Made by a program: the position numbers and the translations under genes. The notes below the pieces were generated by a model. The model was not told the origin of the DNA and ran no database searches. It saw only the letters and a list, made by a program, of their open reading frames with translations. From positions 121,596-185,595 of the forward strand of contig NZ_QKTX01000011.1 in NCBI RefSeq assembly GCF_003253485.1: a DNA stretch of 64,000 bases. The letters run 5' to 3'. Within the stretch, counting starts at the first letter, position 1. Every line of letters starts with the position of its first letter. This document shows, in pieces, positions 42,860 through 51,523 of this stretch. The stretch comes from Algoriphagus aquaeductus (GTDB lineage Bacteria; Bacteroidota; Bacteroidia; Cytophagales; Cyclobacteriaceae).

Positions 42860-44080
42860 CTATTTCACTCGCTTGCACCAAAAAACCTTATATCCACTTC
42901 CCGTTTTGGTTCCGATCAGGAAGTCTTCACCTCCATCTTTCAGCCCCAGTTTCTTTTTAAGTTCCTCGGCTTTGATGCTGTAGTTTCGGCAAATCACATT
43001 GACTTTTCCCGAAGGAAAGAGGTTTTTGATTTCTTGCTTTTTAGGAGCAATCTCCTGGATCACTTCAAAAATTCGCCCTGGAATTTCTGATGGAAATTGG
43101 TTTCCGGTGTAGATATGGCTGTTTTTCTCCAATTTTTTCATTCCAAATCGCGCTGCAAAAAGGGTAAATGCACCTGCTTTCAAGATTCCGCTTAGGGGTT
43201 CGATTAAGTACTTTTCTGCTTCTCCGAGCTGTGCAGCAGCGTTCTCCTCTTCTTTTGGATCAAAAGAGAATTTCAGATTTTCACTGCCCAAATCAACGGC
43301 TGAGATCTCTCTGGATTCTTGGGTTTTTCCTTTTTCCCAAGAAAGCAAAAGCTCCTTTACTTCGTTTTTGACGGAAATCACCGTGATTTTTTGAATCTCC
43401 GGAAGCTCTGACCAAGCTTGTGAAATATCCAGCATGGGTGAGGCTTTGATCAAGATTTTATCTGATTTGCTACGCAAAAGAGACCATGCGCTGACCACAT
43501 CCGGTTCGCAATCCTGGAGCTTGTAAAGCTTCTGATTTCCGTTACCCCTTCTTGCCGGGTCAGCAAAAATCAGGTCAAAGTGTAACTCGGTTTTTTTCAA
43601 AAAACCCAATCCATCTCCTTCAAAAAACTCAAACTTTCTATCTAAACCCTCCAAGGGTTCTGAACCCTTGGAGGGTCCCAACTGCTCGAGATTATGCTTC
43701 GTGATCTGAAAAAGCTCAGGCTGCCTTTCGCAGTATATCCCTTTTTCAAACTCCTGGCTCAAGTAAAAAAAATCGACTCCAAAGCCCCCGGTAAGGTCGA
43801 TCATGGATTTTCCGGTCATGCCTTCCCCTTTGAATCGGGCTGTTTCCTCGGAGGAACTTTGCTCCAAAGAAATGCTTGCAGGGAAAAGTAAATTTGGATT
43901 TTCAGACCAGGCCGGGAGCTTCTTAGCTGCTCTTTGTCTGGCAGAAATCTGCTGCACAGCCATTTTCAGGTCAAAAGTGACTTTTCCCTGGTATTTAAAA
44001 AGCAAAAGTGCAGGATCTTCAGTAAGATGATCCTGCACAAATTGTCTGAATTCAGCGCTATTGAGCTCGCTGAGGTTCAT
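42860..44080 (-). CDS. class I SAM-dependent methyltransferase with THUMP-like C-terminus
   Basis: 406 residues. The SAM-binding motif is MIDLTGGFGVDFFYLSQ at about 92-108 with acidic CERQPEL after it; the catalytic-type FADPARRG follows at about 169. The C-terminal 100 residues (IFEVIQEIAPKKQEIKNLF..., GTKTGSGYKVFWCKRVK) match a THUMP-like domain. It is probably an RNA or protein methyltransferase. A palindromic repeat at 43646-43676 adds about a dozen residues (GPSKGSEPLEGL) in frame. The start overlaps the asd stop by one base, so the two genes are coupled. Confidence 0.82.
   Translation of the reverse strand: MNLSELNSAEFRQFVQDHLTEDPALLLFKYQGKVTFDLKMAVQQISARQRAAKKLPAWSENPNLLFPASISLEQSSSEETARFKGEGMTGKSMIDLTGGFGVDFFYLSQEFEKGIYCERQPELFQITKHNLEQLGPSKGSEPLEGLDRKFEFFEGDGLGFLKKTELHFDLIFADPARRGNGNQKLYKLQDCEPDVVSAWSLLRSKSDKILIKASPMLDISQAWSELPEIQKITVISVKNEVKELLLSWEKGKTQESREISAVDLGSENLKFSFDPKEEENAAAQLGEAEKYLIEPLSGILKAGAFTLFAARFGMKKLEKNSHIYTGNQFPSEIPGRIFEVIQEIAPKKQEIKNLFPSGKVNVICRNYSIKAEELKKKLGLKDGGEDFLIGTKTGSGYKVFWCKRVK
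43646..43676. repeat. palindromic repeat inside a coding sequence
   Basis: 31-bp perfect palindrome (arms ACCCTCCAAGGGTTC around one base) inside the methyltransferase gene, codons about 135-145. It shares its core with the palindrome upstream of xerD (36854-36886). Confidence 0.93.
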
Positions 44081-45072
44081 CAGACGAGTTTATTTTCCAA
44101 AAGGTATTCTGCAATCTGCACGGCATTGGTCGCAGCACCTTTTCTTAGGTTGTCCGCTACGATCCACATGTTGAGTGTATTTGGTTGAGACTCATCTCTT
44201 CTTAATCGGCCCACAAACACCTCGTCTTTCTTGTGTGAAGTGATTGGCATAGGATAGACGAAGTTGGTAGGGTCGTCTTGTACGATCACCCCGGGGGCAT
44301 TTTCCAACAGGCTTCTCACTTCCGCCAAATCAAAATCCTGCTTGAACTCCACGTTGACTGCCTCAGAGTGTCCACCCATGGTCGGGATACGAACAGTAGT
44401 AGAAGTCACCTGGATGGAATTGTCACTGAAGATTTTTTTAGTCTCGTTGATCATTTTCATCTCTTCCTTGGTGTAGCCGTTTGGCTGGAACACGTCGATA
44501 TGAGGAAGGACGTTCATGTCGATCTTGTGCGGATAGACCATCGGAGGATTGGCATCACCGGATCGCTCAGCCATCATTTGATCCACTGCTGCTTTACCTG
44601 TACCGGTTACGGATTGATAGGTGGACACCACAATGCGCTTAATTCCATATCGCTGACGCAAAGGCTCCAAAGCCAAGACCATCTGTATGGTCGAGCAATT
44701 AGGGTTGGCGATGATTTTATCTTCTTTAGAAATTTCTTTTGCATTGATCTCAGGCACCACCAATTTCTTGGTAGGATCCATTCTCCAAGCGGAAGAGTTG
44801 TCGATGACGAAGGTGCCGACTTCTGCAAATTTGGGAGCCCACTCGAGCGAGGTGCTTCCACCTGCAGAGAAGATCGCGATTTCAGGTTTGGCTGCCACAG
44901 CATCAGCAAGGCCGATCACCGTGTGTTTTTTACCCTTGTACTCGATCTGTTTACCCACAGATCGCTCAGAAGCAACCAATAGCAGTTCGTCATAAGGGAA
45001 GTTGTGCTCATCGAGCACTTCGAGGATTTCGGAGCCCACCAAGCCGGTGGCGCCTACTACAGCCAGTTTCAT
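44080..45072 (-). CDS. asd: aspartate-semialdehyde dehydrogenase
   Basis: 330 residues: NADP-binding VVGATGLVGSEIL, catalytic Cys in NPNCSTIQM near residue 130, and VSTYQSVTGTGKAAVDQ and GGHSEAVNVEF. It reduces aspartyl phosphate made by LysC (8059-9378) towards lysine, threonine and methionine. It is first in a two-gene unit with the methyltransferase. Confidence 0.96.
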   Translation of the reverse strand: MKLAVVGATGLVGSEILEVLDEHNFPYDELLLVASERSVGKQIEYKGKKHTVIGLADAVAAKPEIAIFSAGGSTSLEWAPKFAEVGTFVIDNSSAWRMDPTKKLVVPEINAKEISKEDKIIANPNCSTIQMVLALEPLRQRYGIKRIVVSTYQSVTGTGKAAVDQMMAERSGDANPPMVYPHKIDMNVLPHIDVFQPNGYTKEEMKMINETKKIFSDNSIQVTSTTVRIPTMGGHSEAVNVEFKQDFDLAEVRSLLENAPGVIVQDDPTNFVYPMPITSHKKDEVFVGRLRRDESQPNTLNMWIVADNLRKGAATNAVQIAEYLLENKLV

Positions 45073-45107
45073 GTGTTTAAATAGGTTTTTTATTGGTTTT
45101 GGGTCTG

Positions 45108-45115
45108 CAAAAGTA
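45108..45115 (-). promoter_or_regulatory. -7 element for asd
   Basis: TACTTTTG on the minus strand, 36 nt before the ATG. Confidence 0.4.
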
Positions 45116-45233
45116 AGGACTATGAGTTCATTTTCAGGATAATGGCGAGAAAAATCCTTGGTTTTTTATGATAGATCAAAAAACCAAAACTAATTTTTGT
45201 ATTTTCAATTACTCCTTTTTCCTCATTTCCCTT

Positions 45234-47753
45234 ATGAAAGGTGTTTTTCCATCTATTGTTTTTTGGGTATGCTTTAGTGCCTCGGTCCTCTTTCCATTTG
45301 AAGGGTTGGGACAAAAGCAGGATTTTGAACTTCCTTTTTCCATATCTTCTTTTCCTCAAGAATTTCTTCCGGGTTGGTATGGAAATGATGTGAGAAATAC
45401 TGTTTCGAGGATTTTTCAGACCTCCACTCTGGGAAGATCAGATTCTAGAGCCTTGGCAGTTCAGCCTATCAGTTCCTTCAATGGAGAAATTTGGGTCAGA
45501 CTCAGGCCTTCCGAATTCGAAAATCCAAAAGTATATTTTTGGGCAAGAAGCCTTCAAAACGGCACCGGTAGCCGTGCTGCGGTGGTGTATTTTTCTTGGG
45601 GAGAAAGTTTGACAGGGGTGTTTTCAGGCAGGACTTTACTGGGATCTGAGACCGAATTTGGGAATGAAAATCAGGAATATCGGAGGTTTATCTTAGATGT
45701 GCCTGCGGAGTTGGTGACTCTTGATGAGGTCTATTTTAAGTTTGAGATTTTATATGGTCAGGGTAGCGGAAGTGCGGCGAGGTGGTTTTTGGATGATTTT
45801 GAGTTAGGGGAATTGATTCAGGATGTAACTCCACCTCAGGTATCGGTTGTAAAAGGATATACTAAAAACGAATTGTTTTTAGCGTTCAATGAACCGATTG
45901 ATCCAGTATTTTCATTATTTCCGTTGGCCTACAGATTGGATGACGCAGAGCCAGTAAGAATAAGTGCTCTTAATGACTCCACCGTGATTCTCGGATTTGG
46001 GAATAACTTGTTGGAAGATAGAGATTATAGTTTGTCGATCAGGCAGGTTCCGGATTTGGAGGGAAATTTTTTGAATGACACTACAGTGTTTTTTCGGTTT
46101 ACAGATCCTACGGATTTTCAATTCAAAACTTTGGTTATCAACGAGCTGATGCCTGCACCAAGACCGGATCAGGATCTTCCAAATGTTGAATATGTAGAGC
46201 TTTTTAATCCTAAAGACAAGGAGTTTCGACTTCAGGGTTTAGTATTTTCCAATTCAAGAAGTAGCAGTATTCTTCCTGAATATTGGATTCAGCCGGGAGA
46301 ATTTGTACTACTTGCACCTTCTAATCAAGCTAATCAGCTTCTGGAATTTGGGTCGGTTGTGTCAGTAAATCCTTGGCCCACCATGTTAAATTCCGGTGAT
46401 GTTATGACCTTGGCATTCTCAAGTGAGGGAGTGGTCGATCGGCTAAGTTACGCCACTGCCTCTTGGAGAGGAAATGAATTTGCAAATGGTGGATTCAGTT
46501 TAGAAGTCATTAATCCATTTTTGCTATGTGATAATTCAGAATTACTAAGACCATCGACGGATCAGCTACGGGGGACTCCGGGAAGGCAAAATTCACTTTT
46601 TTCAGCTGAGGTCATCGGTGAGGAGCTAAAAATAGAATCTGCCTATTTTGTTCATCCTGATCAGATTGAGGTCGTTTTTAATCAGCCTTTTTTTCCAATC
46701 CTGAATTCCGATCAAGTGACACTCTCCCCCGATCTTGAGGTGGATTCTATATGGGTTTCCTCAGCGGGGAAAGGATTGCAGGTCAGATTAGTTCAGCCTG
46801 CAATCCCCAGTCTGAAGTATATGTTGAGAATCTCTCTTTTGGTTACTTGTTTTGGAATACCTATAGATGGAGAGCTTTCTGCCAATTTGGTGCTTGCTGA
46901 AAATGCCAATAAAGGGGATTTGATCATCAATGAAGTATTGTTTGACGCTCGGGTAGGGGATCCAAAATTTGTTGAGATTTACAATACAACAGATAAATAT
47001 CTTTCTTTGGAATCTTGGGCTTTAGCCAATTTGAATGACTCAGGCTTGCCCAATCAGATTAGGGTGTTTGGTACAAAAGGGAGTATGTTGGGGCCCGGAG
47101 AATTTTTGGCAATAAGTACAGATTCCAATCGCCTGAGGCTAGCCTACCCTAAATCTGCAGAGGGGGCTTTGCTTCAGATTCCCAGCCTTCCAAGCTATCC
47201 TATTTCTGGAGGTACCGTTGTATTGATTTCCAATAAGGGTGAGGCAGTCGAAAAATTTTCCTATGACCCTAAAATGCATCATCCGCTGATCCGAAACACC
47301 AAGGGGGTCTCTTTGGAGAGAATTTCTTCAAAAACAGCGGCAGAAGTTGCCTCCAATTGGCAGTCGGCTTCTGGCAGCGAAGACTATGCTACACCTGGGA
47401 GAAAAAATTCTGTGGCCTTGAGCGATGAGTTTGAGTCAACTCTCATTCAGATTGAACCCCAAGTCTTTGATCCGGAAGGAAATTTTGGACAGACATTTAC
47501 CACCATAAGGTATGAGTTGGATCAGCCTGGATGGGTTGGTAGTTTTTCAATTTTTTCGGCCTCAGGACATTTGGTCCAGACACTTTCCCAAAATCAGGTT
47601 TTGGGGACTTCCGGAATTTATACCTGGACTGGAACAGATTTGAGTGGTGCCAGAGTCCGGCCGGGATATTATGTTCTTTTAGTAGAGTTGTTTGATCTTG
47701 CCGGAAAAACCACCGTGATCAAAAAACTGGTAGTCGTAGGATCAAGGCTTTGA
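45234..47753 (+). CDS. secreted lamin-tail-domain protein
   Basis: 839 residues from the ATG at 45234, which gives a signal peptide (MKGVFPSIVFWVCFSASVLF, cut after FEGLGQ). An N-terminal jelly-roll-like region is followed by an Ig-like domain and two lamin-tail domains (about 298-430, VINELMPAPRP...VEYVELFNP; about 561-715, LIINEVLFDARVGDPKFVEI). A FlgD-like Ig fold closes the protein (about 750-839, GIYTWTGTDLSGARVRPGYY). Such large secreted proteins are typical surface proteins of this phylum. No catalytic site is visible. Confidence 0.85.
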   Translation: MKGVFPSIVFWVCFSASVLFPFEGLGQKQDFELPFSISSFPQEFLPGWYGNDVRNTVSRIFQTSTLGRSDSRALAVQPISSFNGEIWVRLRPSEFENPKVYFWARSLQNGTGSRAAVVYFSWGESLTGVFSGRTLLGSETEFGNENQEYRRFILDVPAELVTLDEVYFKFEILYGQGSGSAARWFLDDFELGELIQDVTPPQVSVVKGYTKNELFLAFNEPIDPVFSLFPLAYRLDDAEPVRISALNDSTVILGFGNNLLEDRDYSLSIRQVPDLEGNFLNDTTVFFRFTDPTDFQFKTLVINELMPAPRPDQDLPNVEYVELFNPKDKEFRLQGLVFSNSRSSSILPEYWIQPGEFVLLAPSNQANQLLEFGSVVSVNPWPTMLNSGDVMTLAFSSEGVVDRLSYATASWRGNEFANGGFSLEVINPFLLCDNSELLRPSTDQLRGTPGRQNSLFSAEVIGEELKIESAYFVHPDQIEVVFNQPFFPILNSDQVTLSPDLEVDSIWVSSAGKGLQVRLVQPAIPSLKYMLRISLLVTCFGIPIDGELSANLVLAENANKGDLIINEVLFDARVGDPKFVEIYNTTDKYLSLESWALANLNDSGLPNQIRVFGTKGSMLGPGEFLAISTDSNRLRLAYPKSAEGALLQIPSLPSYPISGGTVVLISNKGEAVEKFSYDPKMHHPLIRNTKGVSLERISSKTAAEVASNWQSASGSEDYATPGRKNSVALSDEFESTLIQIEPQVFDPEGNFGQTFTTIRYELDQPGWVGSFSIFSASGHLVQTLSQNQVLGTSGIYTWTGTDLSGARVRPGYYVLLVELFDLAGKTTVIKKLVVVGSRL

Positions 47754-48314
47754 TGGTTAATTTTAATTAAGACATACTTTTTACAAATTTCCAGGCTGCT
47801 GAAATAAAGATCGACGATCTTCCTAAAGAATAAGGGTTTTCAAAGGTGGGAAGCTGTAATTGAATTGATGGTGAGGTGTAAATAGGTAAATGGCGGAGTT
47901 GATCTTAATCGAAGTCTGATGACTTTTGATAAGAGAATCAACCATTTTTCACTGCGGATTCTGATATAATTTTATATGATTATCCGCAATTGCACCACCA
48001 GCCAAATTCTCTTTGTTTAATGGGTCGGAAGACCGATGACCGAAGGATCCTCGATTTCTGCCTTTTTGAGAAATTTCGTAAGCTAGCTAAGCCTACAGGG
48101 AATAAATCGGATATAGAGAAATTTTAATTTGGATATCTTAGAAAATTATTTTCAGTAAATCACTGAATTCCAAGGAGTAAAGCTCCTTGATGAATTGGAG
48201 GATTGGCTCTCCTGATTTTCTAAAACTTTTAATTTTTGCATTTATCAAAGACCACAGTATTTTAGGGTACCAAACCCGAAAAGTCCCCGTACGATCATTT
48301 AAAGAAAGACCAAC
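47754..48314. other. 561-base intergenic region without a supported gene
   Basis: A/T-rich. It contains TCGGAAGACCGATGACCGAAGG words (48021-48045) like those before carB. I see no good reading frame on either strand with a plausible start, composition and context. The last part must hold the promoter of the DksA-like gene, which I cannot place exactly. Confidence 0.5.
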
Positions 48315-48698
48315 ATGAGTCAGGAAGAAAAGACCGCATACTCTCAGGAGGAGCTCAAAGAATTTGAAGAAATCATTCTTCAAAAACTGGCGGTAGCCAA
48401 AGAAGAGCTCCACTCTCTAAAGGAAACCTTGAGCAAAAAAAATGACAGTGGGACAGATTATACTGCTTCGACCTCAAAACTGTTGGAGGATGGAGCGGAT
48501 ACCTTGGAACGCGAAAATCTAAGTCAGTTGGCCGCCAGACAGCAGAAATTTGTCATCAACTTAGAAAATGCCCTGATTCGGATTAAGAATGGAACTTATG
48601 GCATTTGTGTGGATACGGGCAAGCTAATTTCAAAAGAGAGACTGAAGGCTGTTCCTCATACGATGCATTCGATCGAAGCAAAATTGGCAAAGAAGTAA
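48315..48698 (+). CDS. TraR/DksA-family regulator with degenerate zinc site
   Basis: 127 residues: coiled-coil N-terminal half (FEEIILQKLAVAKEELHSLK), acidic DGADTLERENLSQLAAR, then NGTYGICVDTGKLISKERL. Only one of the four zinc-finger cysteines remains (in YGICVDTG). It probably binds RNA polymerase through the secondary channel like DksA, but folds without zinc. scpB follows immediately. Confidence 0.82.
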   Translation: MSQEEKTAYSQEELKEFEEIILQKLAVAKEELHSLKETLSKKNDSGTDYTASTSKLLEDGADTLERENLSQLAARQQKFVINLENALIRIKNGTYGICVDTGKLISKERLKAVPHTMHSIEAKLAKK

Positions 48699-48700
48699 TT

Positions 48701-49261
48701 TTGGATTTTCTTCATCGTCATATAGAAGCGTTGATATTCTGCGCACCAGAGCCTCTTACAACCACTGAAATAGTCAAGTGCCTCAGTGAAATGTTTGAGG
48801 CTGAGGTTTCGCTAGACCATGTCGAGGAGGCTATTTATGAGTTGAGAAAGAAGTATAATCAAGATGATTTTTCATTTGCTTTGGAGCATCTGGGTGGAGG
48901 GTATCAGTTTTTGACAAAGCCGGCTTATCAGGCCAGCATTAGTATTTTGTTGAGACAACAGTCCCAAAAGAGACTTTCCGCTGCTCAATTGGAAACACTT
49001 TCTATCATTGCATACAAGCAACCAATAACCAAAGGTGAAGTAGAGCAAATCCGAGGTGTCAACAGTGATTATTCCGTCCAAAAGCTTTTGGAGAAAGAAC
49101 TGATCGAAATCAAAGGAAAGTCCGATGGTGTGGGGAAACCATTGATCTACGGTACTTCTACAAGATTTATGGAGTACTTTGGGATCAATTCTATCCAAGA
49201 TCTGCCCCAGCCAAAGGATTTTTCTCAACCAGAGAATCAAATCGGGGAAGAAAAGGATTAA
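48701..49261 (+). CDS. scpB: segregation and condensation protein B
   Basis: 186 residues from a TTG at 48701, 2 bases after the previous stop (MDFLHRHIEALIFCAPEPLT...). The longer frame to 48605 would overlap the DksA-like gene by 94 bases and does not look like ScpB. Winged-helix motifs are SAAQLETLSIIAYKQPITKG and EVEQIRGVNSDYSVQKLLEK. ScpB dimers bind ScpA and the SMC condensin in chromosome segregation. It is convergent and overlapping by 4 bases with the SprT-like gene. Confidence 0.9.
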   Translation: MDFLHRHIEALIFCAPEPLTTTEIVKCLSEMFEAEVSLDHVEEAIYELRKKYNQDDFSFALEHLGGGYQFLTKPAYQASISILLRQQSQKRLSAAQLETLSIIAYKQPITKGEVEQIRGVNSDYSVQKLLEKELIEIKGKSDGVGKPLIYGTSTRFMEYFGINSIQDLPQPKDFSQPENQIGEEKD

Positions 49262-49881
49262 TCCATAGGCTGTACTTTAGCTAACCGGGACACCAAAAAT
49301 TTTTTACCCGATCCGATTTCTTCACAAATAATCCGGGTTCTTCTTGTTTCTCCCTTTACAAATTTCCTTCCAGAGAGCATAAATGAGTTACCTGGTTTGA
49401 GGTCAGCTAAGAAAATTTCCGTCGAATGCGCACTTTTTTTATCGTATTTGCTCATTTCTTTCATCAAAAAAAGATCCCTTGCAGAGCTGGCAGAAGGGTT
49501 TCTCATATGCAATTTGAGGGGAACCAATAGATCCCGAGGGAATATTATTTCCGACAACAATGGCTCCATCAATTCCTGAAACAATTTTTTCCATTCATAT
49601 CCGTGTGGGGCATGATGGATACCGAACTTTTCAAAAGCTCTTAAATGAGCCACTTCATGGATGTAAGTGAGGAGAAACTGGTAAGTGTTTAGGTCAGCAT
49701 TAAGGGTGATGGTCTGGAATTTTCGGTCCTTTCTATACCTGAAATCTCCAAGCTTAGTTGATCTGGGTGTTTTTACATGCAAAGAAAAAGGGGTTTCTTG
49801 CCAGAGCCTCAGGCAATAGGGTACCGCCTTTTCAGGGAGGTGAGTATTTGCTATATGGAGAAGCCCGGGGGGAAAACTCAT
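49258..49881 (-). CDS. SprT-like metallopeptidase-domain protein
   Basis: 207 residues: zinc motif YIHEVAHLRAFEKFGIHHAP at about 83-102 (HExxH plus a following H), then HGYEWKKLFQELM. The C-terminal half is basic (SGRKFVKGETRRTRIICEE). SprT/Spartan-type domains act on DNA-bound proteins or in stress survival; the bacterial function is unproven. A terminator for the upstream lipoprotein gene lies just before its start. Confidence 0.87.
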   Translation of the reverse strand: MSFPPGLLHIANTHLPEKAVPYCLRLWQETPFSLHVKTPRSTKLGDFRYRKDRKFQTITLNADLNTYQFLLTYIHEVAHLRAFEKFGIHHAPHGYEWKKLFQELMEPLLSEIIFPRDLLVPLKLHMRNPSASSARDLFLMKEMSKYDKKSAHSTEIFLADLKPGNSFMLSGRKFVKGETRRTRIICEEIGSGKKFLVSRLAKVQPMD

Positions 49882-49898
49882 CAGGTCAAAAATAAAAA

Positions 49899-49922
49899 AA
49901 GAGTCCCGATTTAGGGACTCTT
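49899..49922 (-). terminator. terminator after the small lipoprotein gene
   Basis: AAGAGTCCC and GGGACTCTT around a 6-nt loop, followed on the minus strand by a run of seven Ts. Confidence 0.88.
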
Positions 49923-49947
49923 AATTTTTTTCCAAGGCTGGATTGGA

Positions 49948-50130
49948 TTACTGAGCAGTTGCAGTAGTGTCAGCAGCTACAGCAGCAGTGTCAACAGCAG
50001 GAGCTTCTTCAACAACTGGAGTTTCTTCAACTACAGTTGTTTCTTCTACTGTTTCTTCAGTGGTTTTGTTACCGCAAGAAGTAGTAGCGATCAAACCAGC
50101 GATTGCGAAAATTGCAAATACCTTTTTCAT
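49948..50130 (-). CDS. small acidic low-complexity lipoprotein
   Basis: 60 residues: lipoprotein signal MKKVFAIFAIAGLIATTSC with Cys at 19, then Glu/Thr/Val-rich repeats (VEETTVVEETPVVEEAPAVD) and an Ala/Thr tail. Own consensus promoter and terminator indicate a highly expressed single gene. The simple repeats make length variation between strains likely. Function unknown; small acidic lipoproteins of this form are common in Cytophagales. Confidence 0.85.
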   Translation of the reverse strand: MKKVFAIFAIAGLIATTSCGNKTTEETVEETTVVEETPVVEEAPAVDTAAVAADTTATAQ

Positions 50131-50156
50131 TTGTTATGGTTTTCTTAATTACATCA

Positions 50157-50188
50157 CAAAGGTACTAGTAATATTTTCAATTGTGCAA
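50157..50188 (-). promoter_or_regulatory. consensus promoter of the small lipoprotein
   Basis: On the minus strand TTG (50188-50186), a 21-nt spacer and an exact TACCTTTG (50164-50157), 27 nt before the ATG at 50130. Confidence 0.65.
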
Positions 50189-50206
50189 GCGCCGTCCAAA
50201 TATTTT

Positions 50207-51520
50207 TTATTTGTTTTTATAAACAATTTTTACAGGAACTCCTTCGAAATCAAAGTTTTCTCTCAGTCGGTTTTCAAGATACCTTGTGTAAGGGTCCTTA
50301 ATATATTGAGGCAGGTTGCAGAAAAATGCAAAAACCGGATTTTTGGTAGGAAGTTGAGTGACGTATTTGATTTTGATATATTTTCCTTTCCAGGCAGGAG
50401 GAGGATATTTTTCTATTTCCTGGAGGAGGACATCATTCAGTTTGGAGGTTGGGATTCTTCTTGTCTTGTTTTCAAATACTTTTACAGCCAACTCAATTGC
50501 CTGAAAAATTCGCTGTTTTTCAACCACTGAGGTGAAGATGATCGGGATCCACTTGTGCTCTCCAAGTCTGTCTAGCATCTCCTCTTTAATTTTATTCATG
50601 GTTTTGTGGTCTTTTTCGATCAAATCCCACTTATTGACCATGATCATCACGCCTTTGTTGTTTTTGATGGCCAGGCCAATCAGGTTGATGTCTTGTGCTT
50701 CCAGTCCTCTGGTGGCATCGACCATGACTATGACGACATCGGATTCTTCCAGCGTTCTCAAAGAACGCATGACAGAATAAAACTCAATATCCTCTTTTAC
50801 TTTACCCTTTTTGCGGATTCCGGCTGTATCCGTGATAATAAAGTCTTTTCCAAAAAACTTATATCGAGTGTGGATAGCATCTCTTGTAGTTCCGGCTTCA
50901 TCCGTCACAATGGATCGCTCTTGTCCGAGAAGCGCGTTGAGAAAAGAAGATTTTCCTACATTGGGTCTTCCTAAAATGGAAATTTTCGGTACCCCTGCAT
51001 CTGGATCTTCCTCTCCTTCATCCTTGAAATGAGTAATGACAGCATCCAAAAGCTCGCCGGTTCCGCTTCCACTTACAGCTGCAATCGGAAATATTTCAAA
51101 GGCACTCAAGCCCATCTGATAAAATTCATTGGCCATAAATGCCTTTTCCCGATTATCTGCTTTATTAGCGACGATGTACAAAGGTTTTTTAGTTCCCCTG
51201 AGTTCATTGGCAAATTCAGAGTCCAAATCTGTTAAGCCATCATTACAGTCCACTACAAAAAGGATTACATCTGCCTCTTCAATGGCCAGCTTCACTTGCT
51301 TTCTGATTTCTGCTTCAAAAATATCTTCAGAGCCAGTTACATATCCTCCTGTATCGATCACCGAGAAGAATTTGCCAGACCACTGCGCATGGCCGTAGTG
51401 CCGGTCTCGGGTCACTCCACTCAAGTTGTCCTCAATGGCCTTTCGTTCTTCTACCAAGCGGTTAAAAAGAGTAGATTTTCCCACATTGGGTCTGCCTACG
51501 ATTGCTACTATATTTGCCAT
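50207..51520 (-). CDS. der: ribosome-associated GTPase Der (EngA)
   Basis: 437 residues with two tandem G domains: GRPNVGKSTLFNRL at about 8, NKAD, then GRPNVGKSSFLNALLG at about 180 and NKWD, and a C-terminal KH-like domain (PTKNPVFAFFCNLPQYIKDP). It works in 50S subunit assembly. The start is 3 bases after the era stop, so era-der form one operon. Confidence 0.96.
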   Translation of the reverse strand: MANIVAIVGRPNVGKSTLFNRLVEERKAIEDNLSGVTRDRHYGHAQWSGKFFSVIDTGGYVTGSEDIFEAEIRKQVKLAIEEADVILFVVDCNDGLTDLDSEFANELRGTKKPLYIVANKADNREKAFMANEFYQMGLSAFEIFPIAAVSGSGTGELLDAVITHFKDEGEEDPDAGVPKISILGRPNVGKSSFLNALLGQERSIVTDEAGTTRDAIHTRYKFFGKDFIITDTAGIRKKGKVKEDIEFYSVMRSLRTLEESDVVIVMVDATRGLEAQDINLIGLAIKNNKGVMIMVNKWDLIEKDHKTMNKIKEEMLDRLGEHKWIPIIFTSVVEKQRIFQAIELAVKVFENKTRRIPTSKLNDVLLQEIEKYPPPAWKGKYIKIKYVTQLPTKNPVFAFFCNLPQYIKDPYTRYLENRLRENFDFEGVPVKIVYKNK

Positions 51521-51523
51521 AAG

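Noticed and set aside
48138..48413. 91-codon minus-strand frame before the DksA-like gene
   Set aside because: It overlaps the start of the DksA-like gene and has no recognisable sequence.
48605..48700. Longer N-terminus for scpB
   Set aside because: Would overlap the DksA-like gene by 94 bases in another frame; ScpB-like sequence starts at the TTG at 48701.
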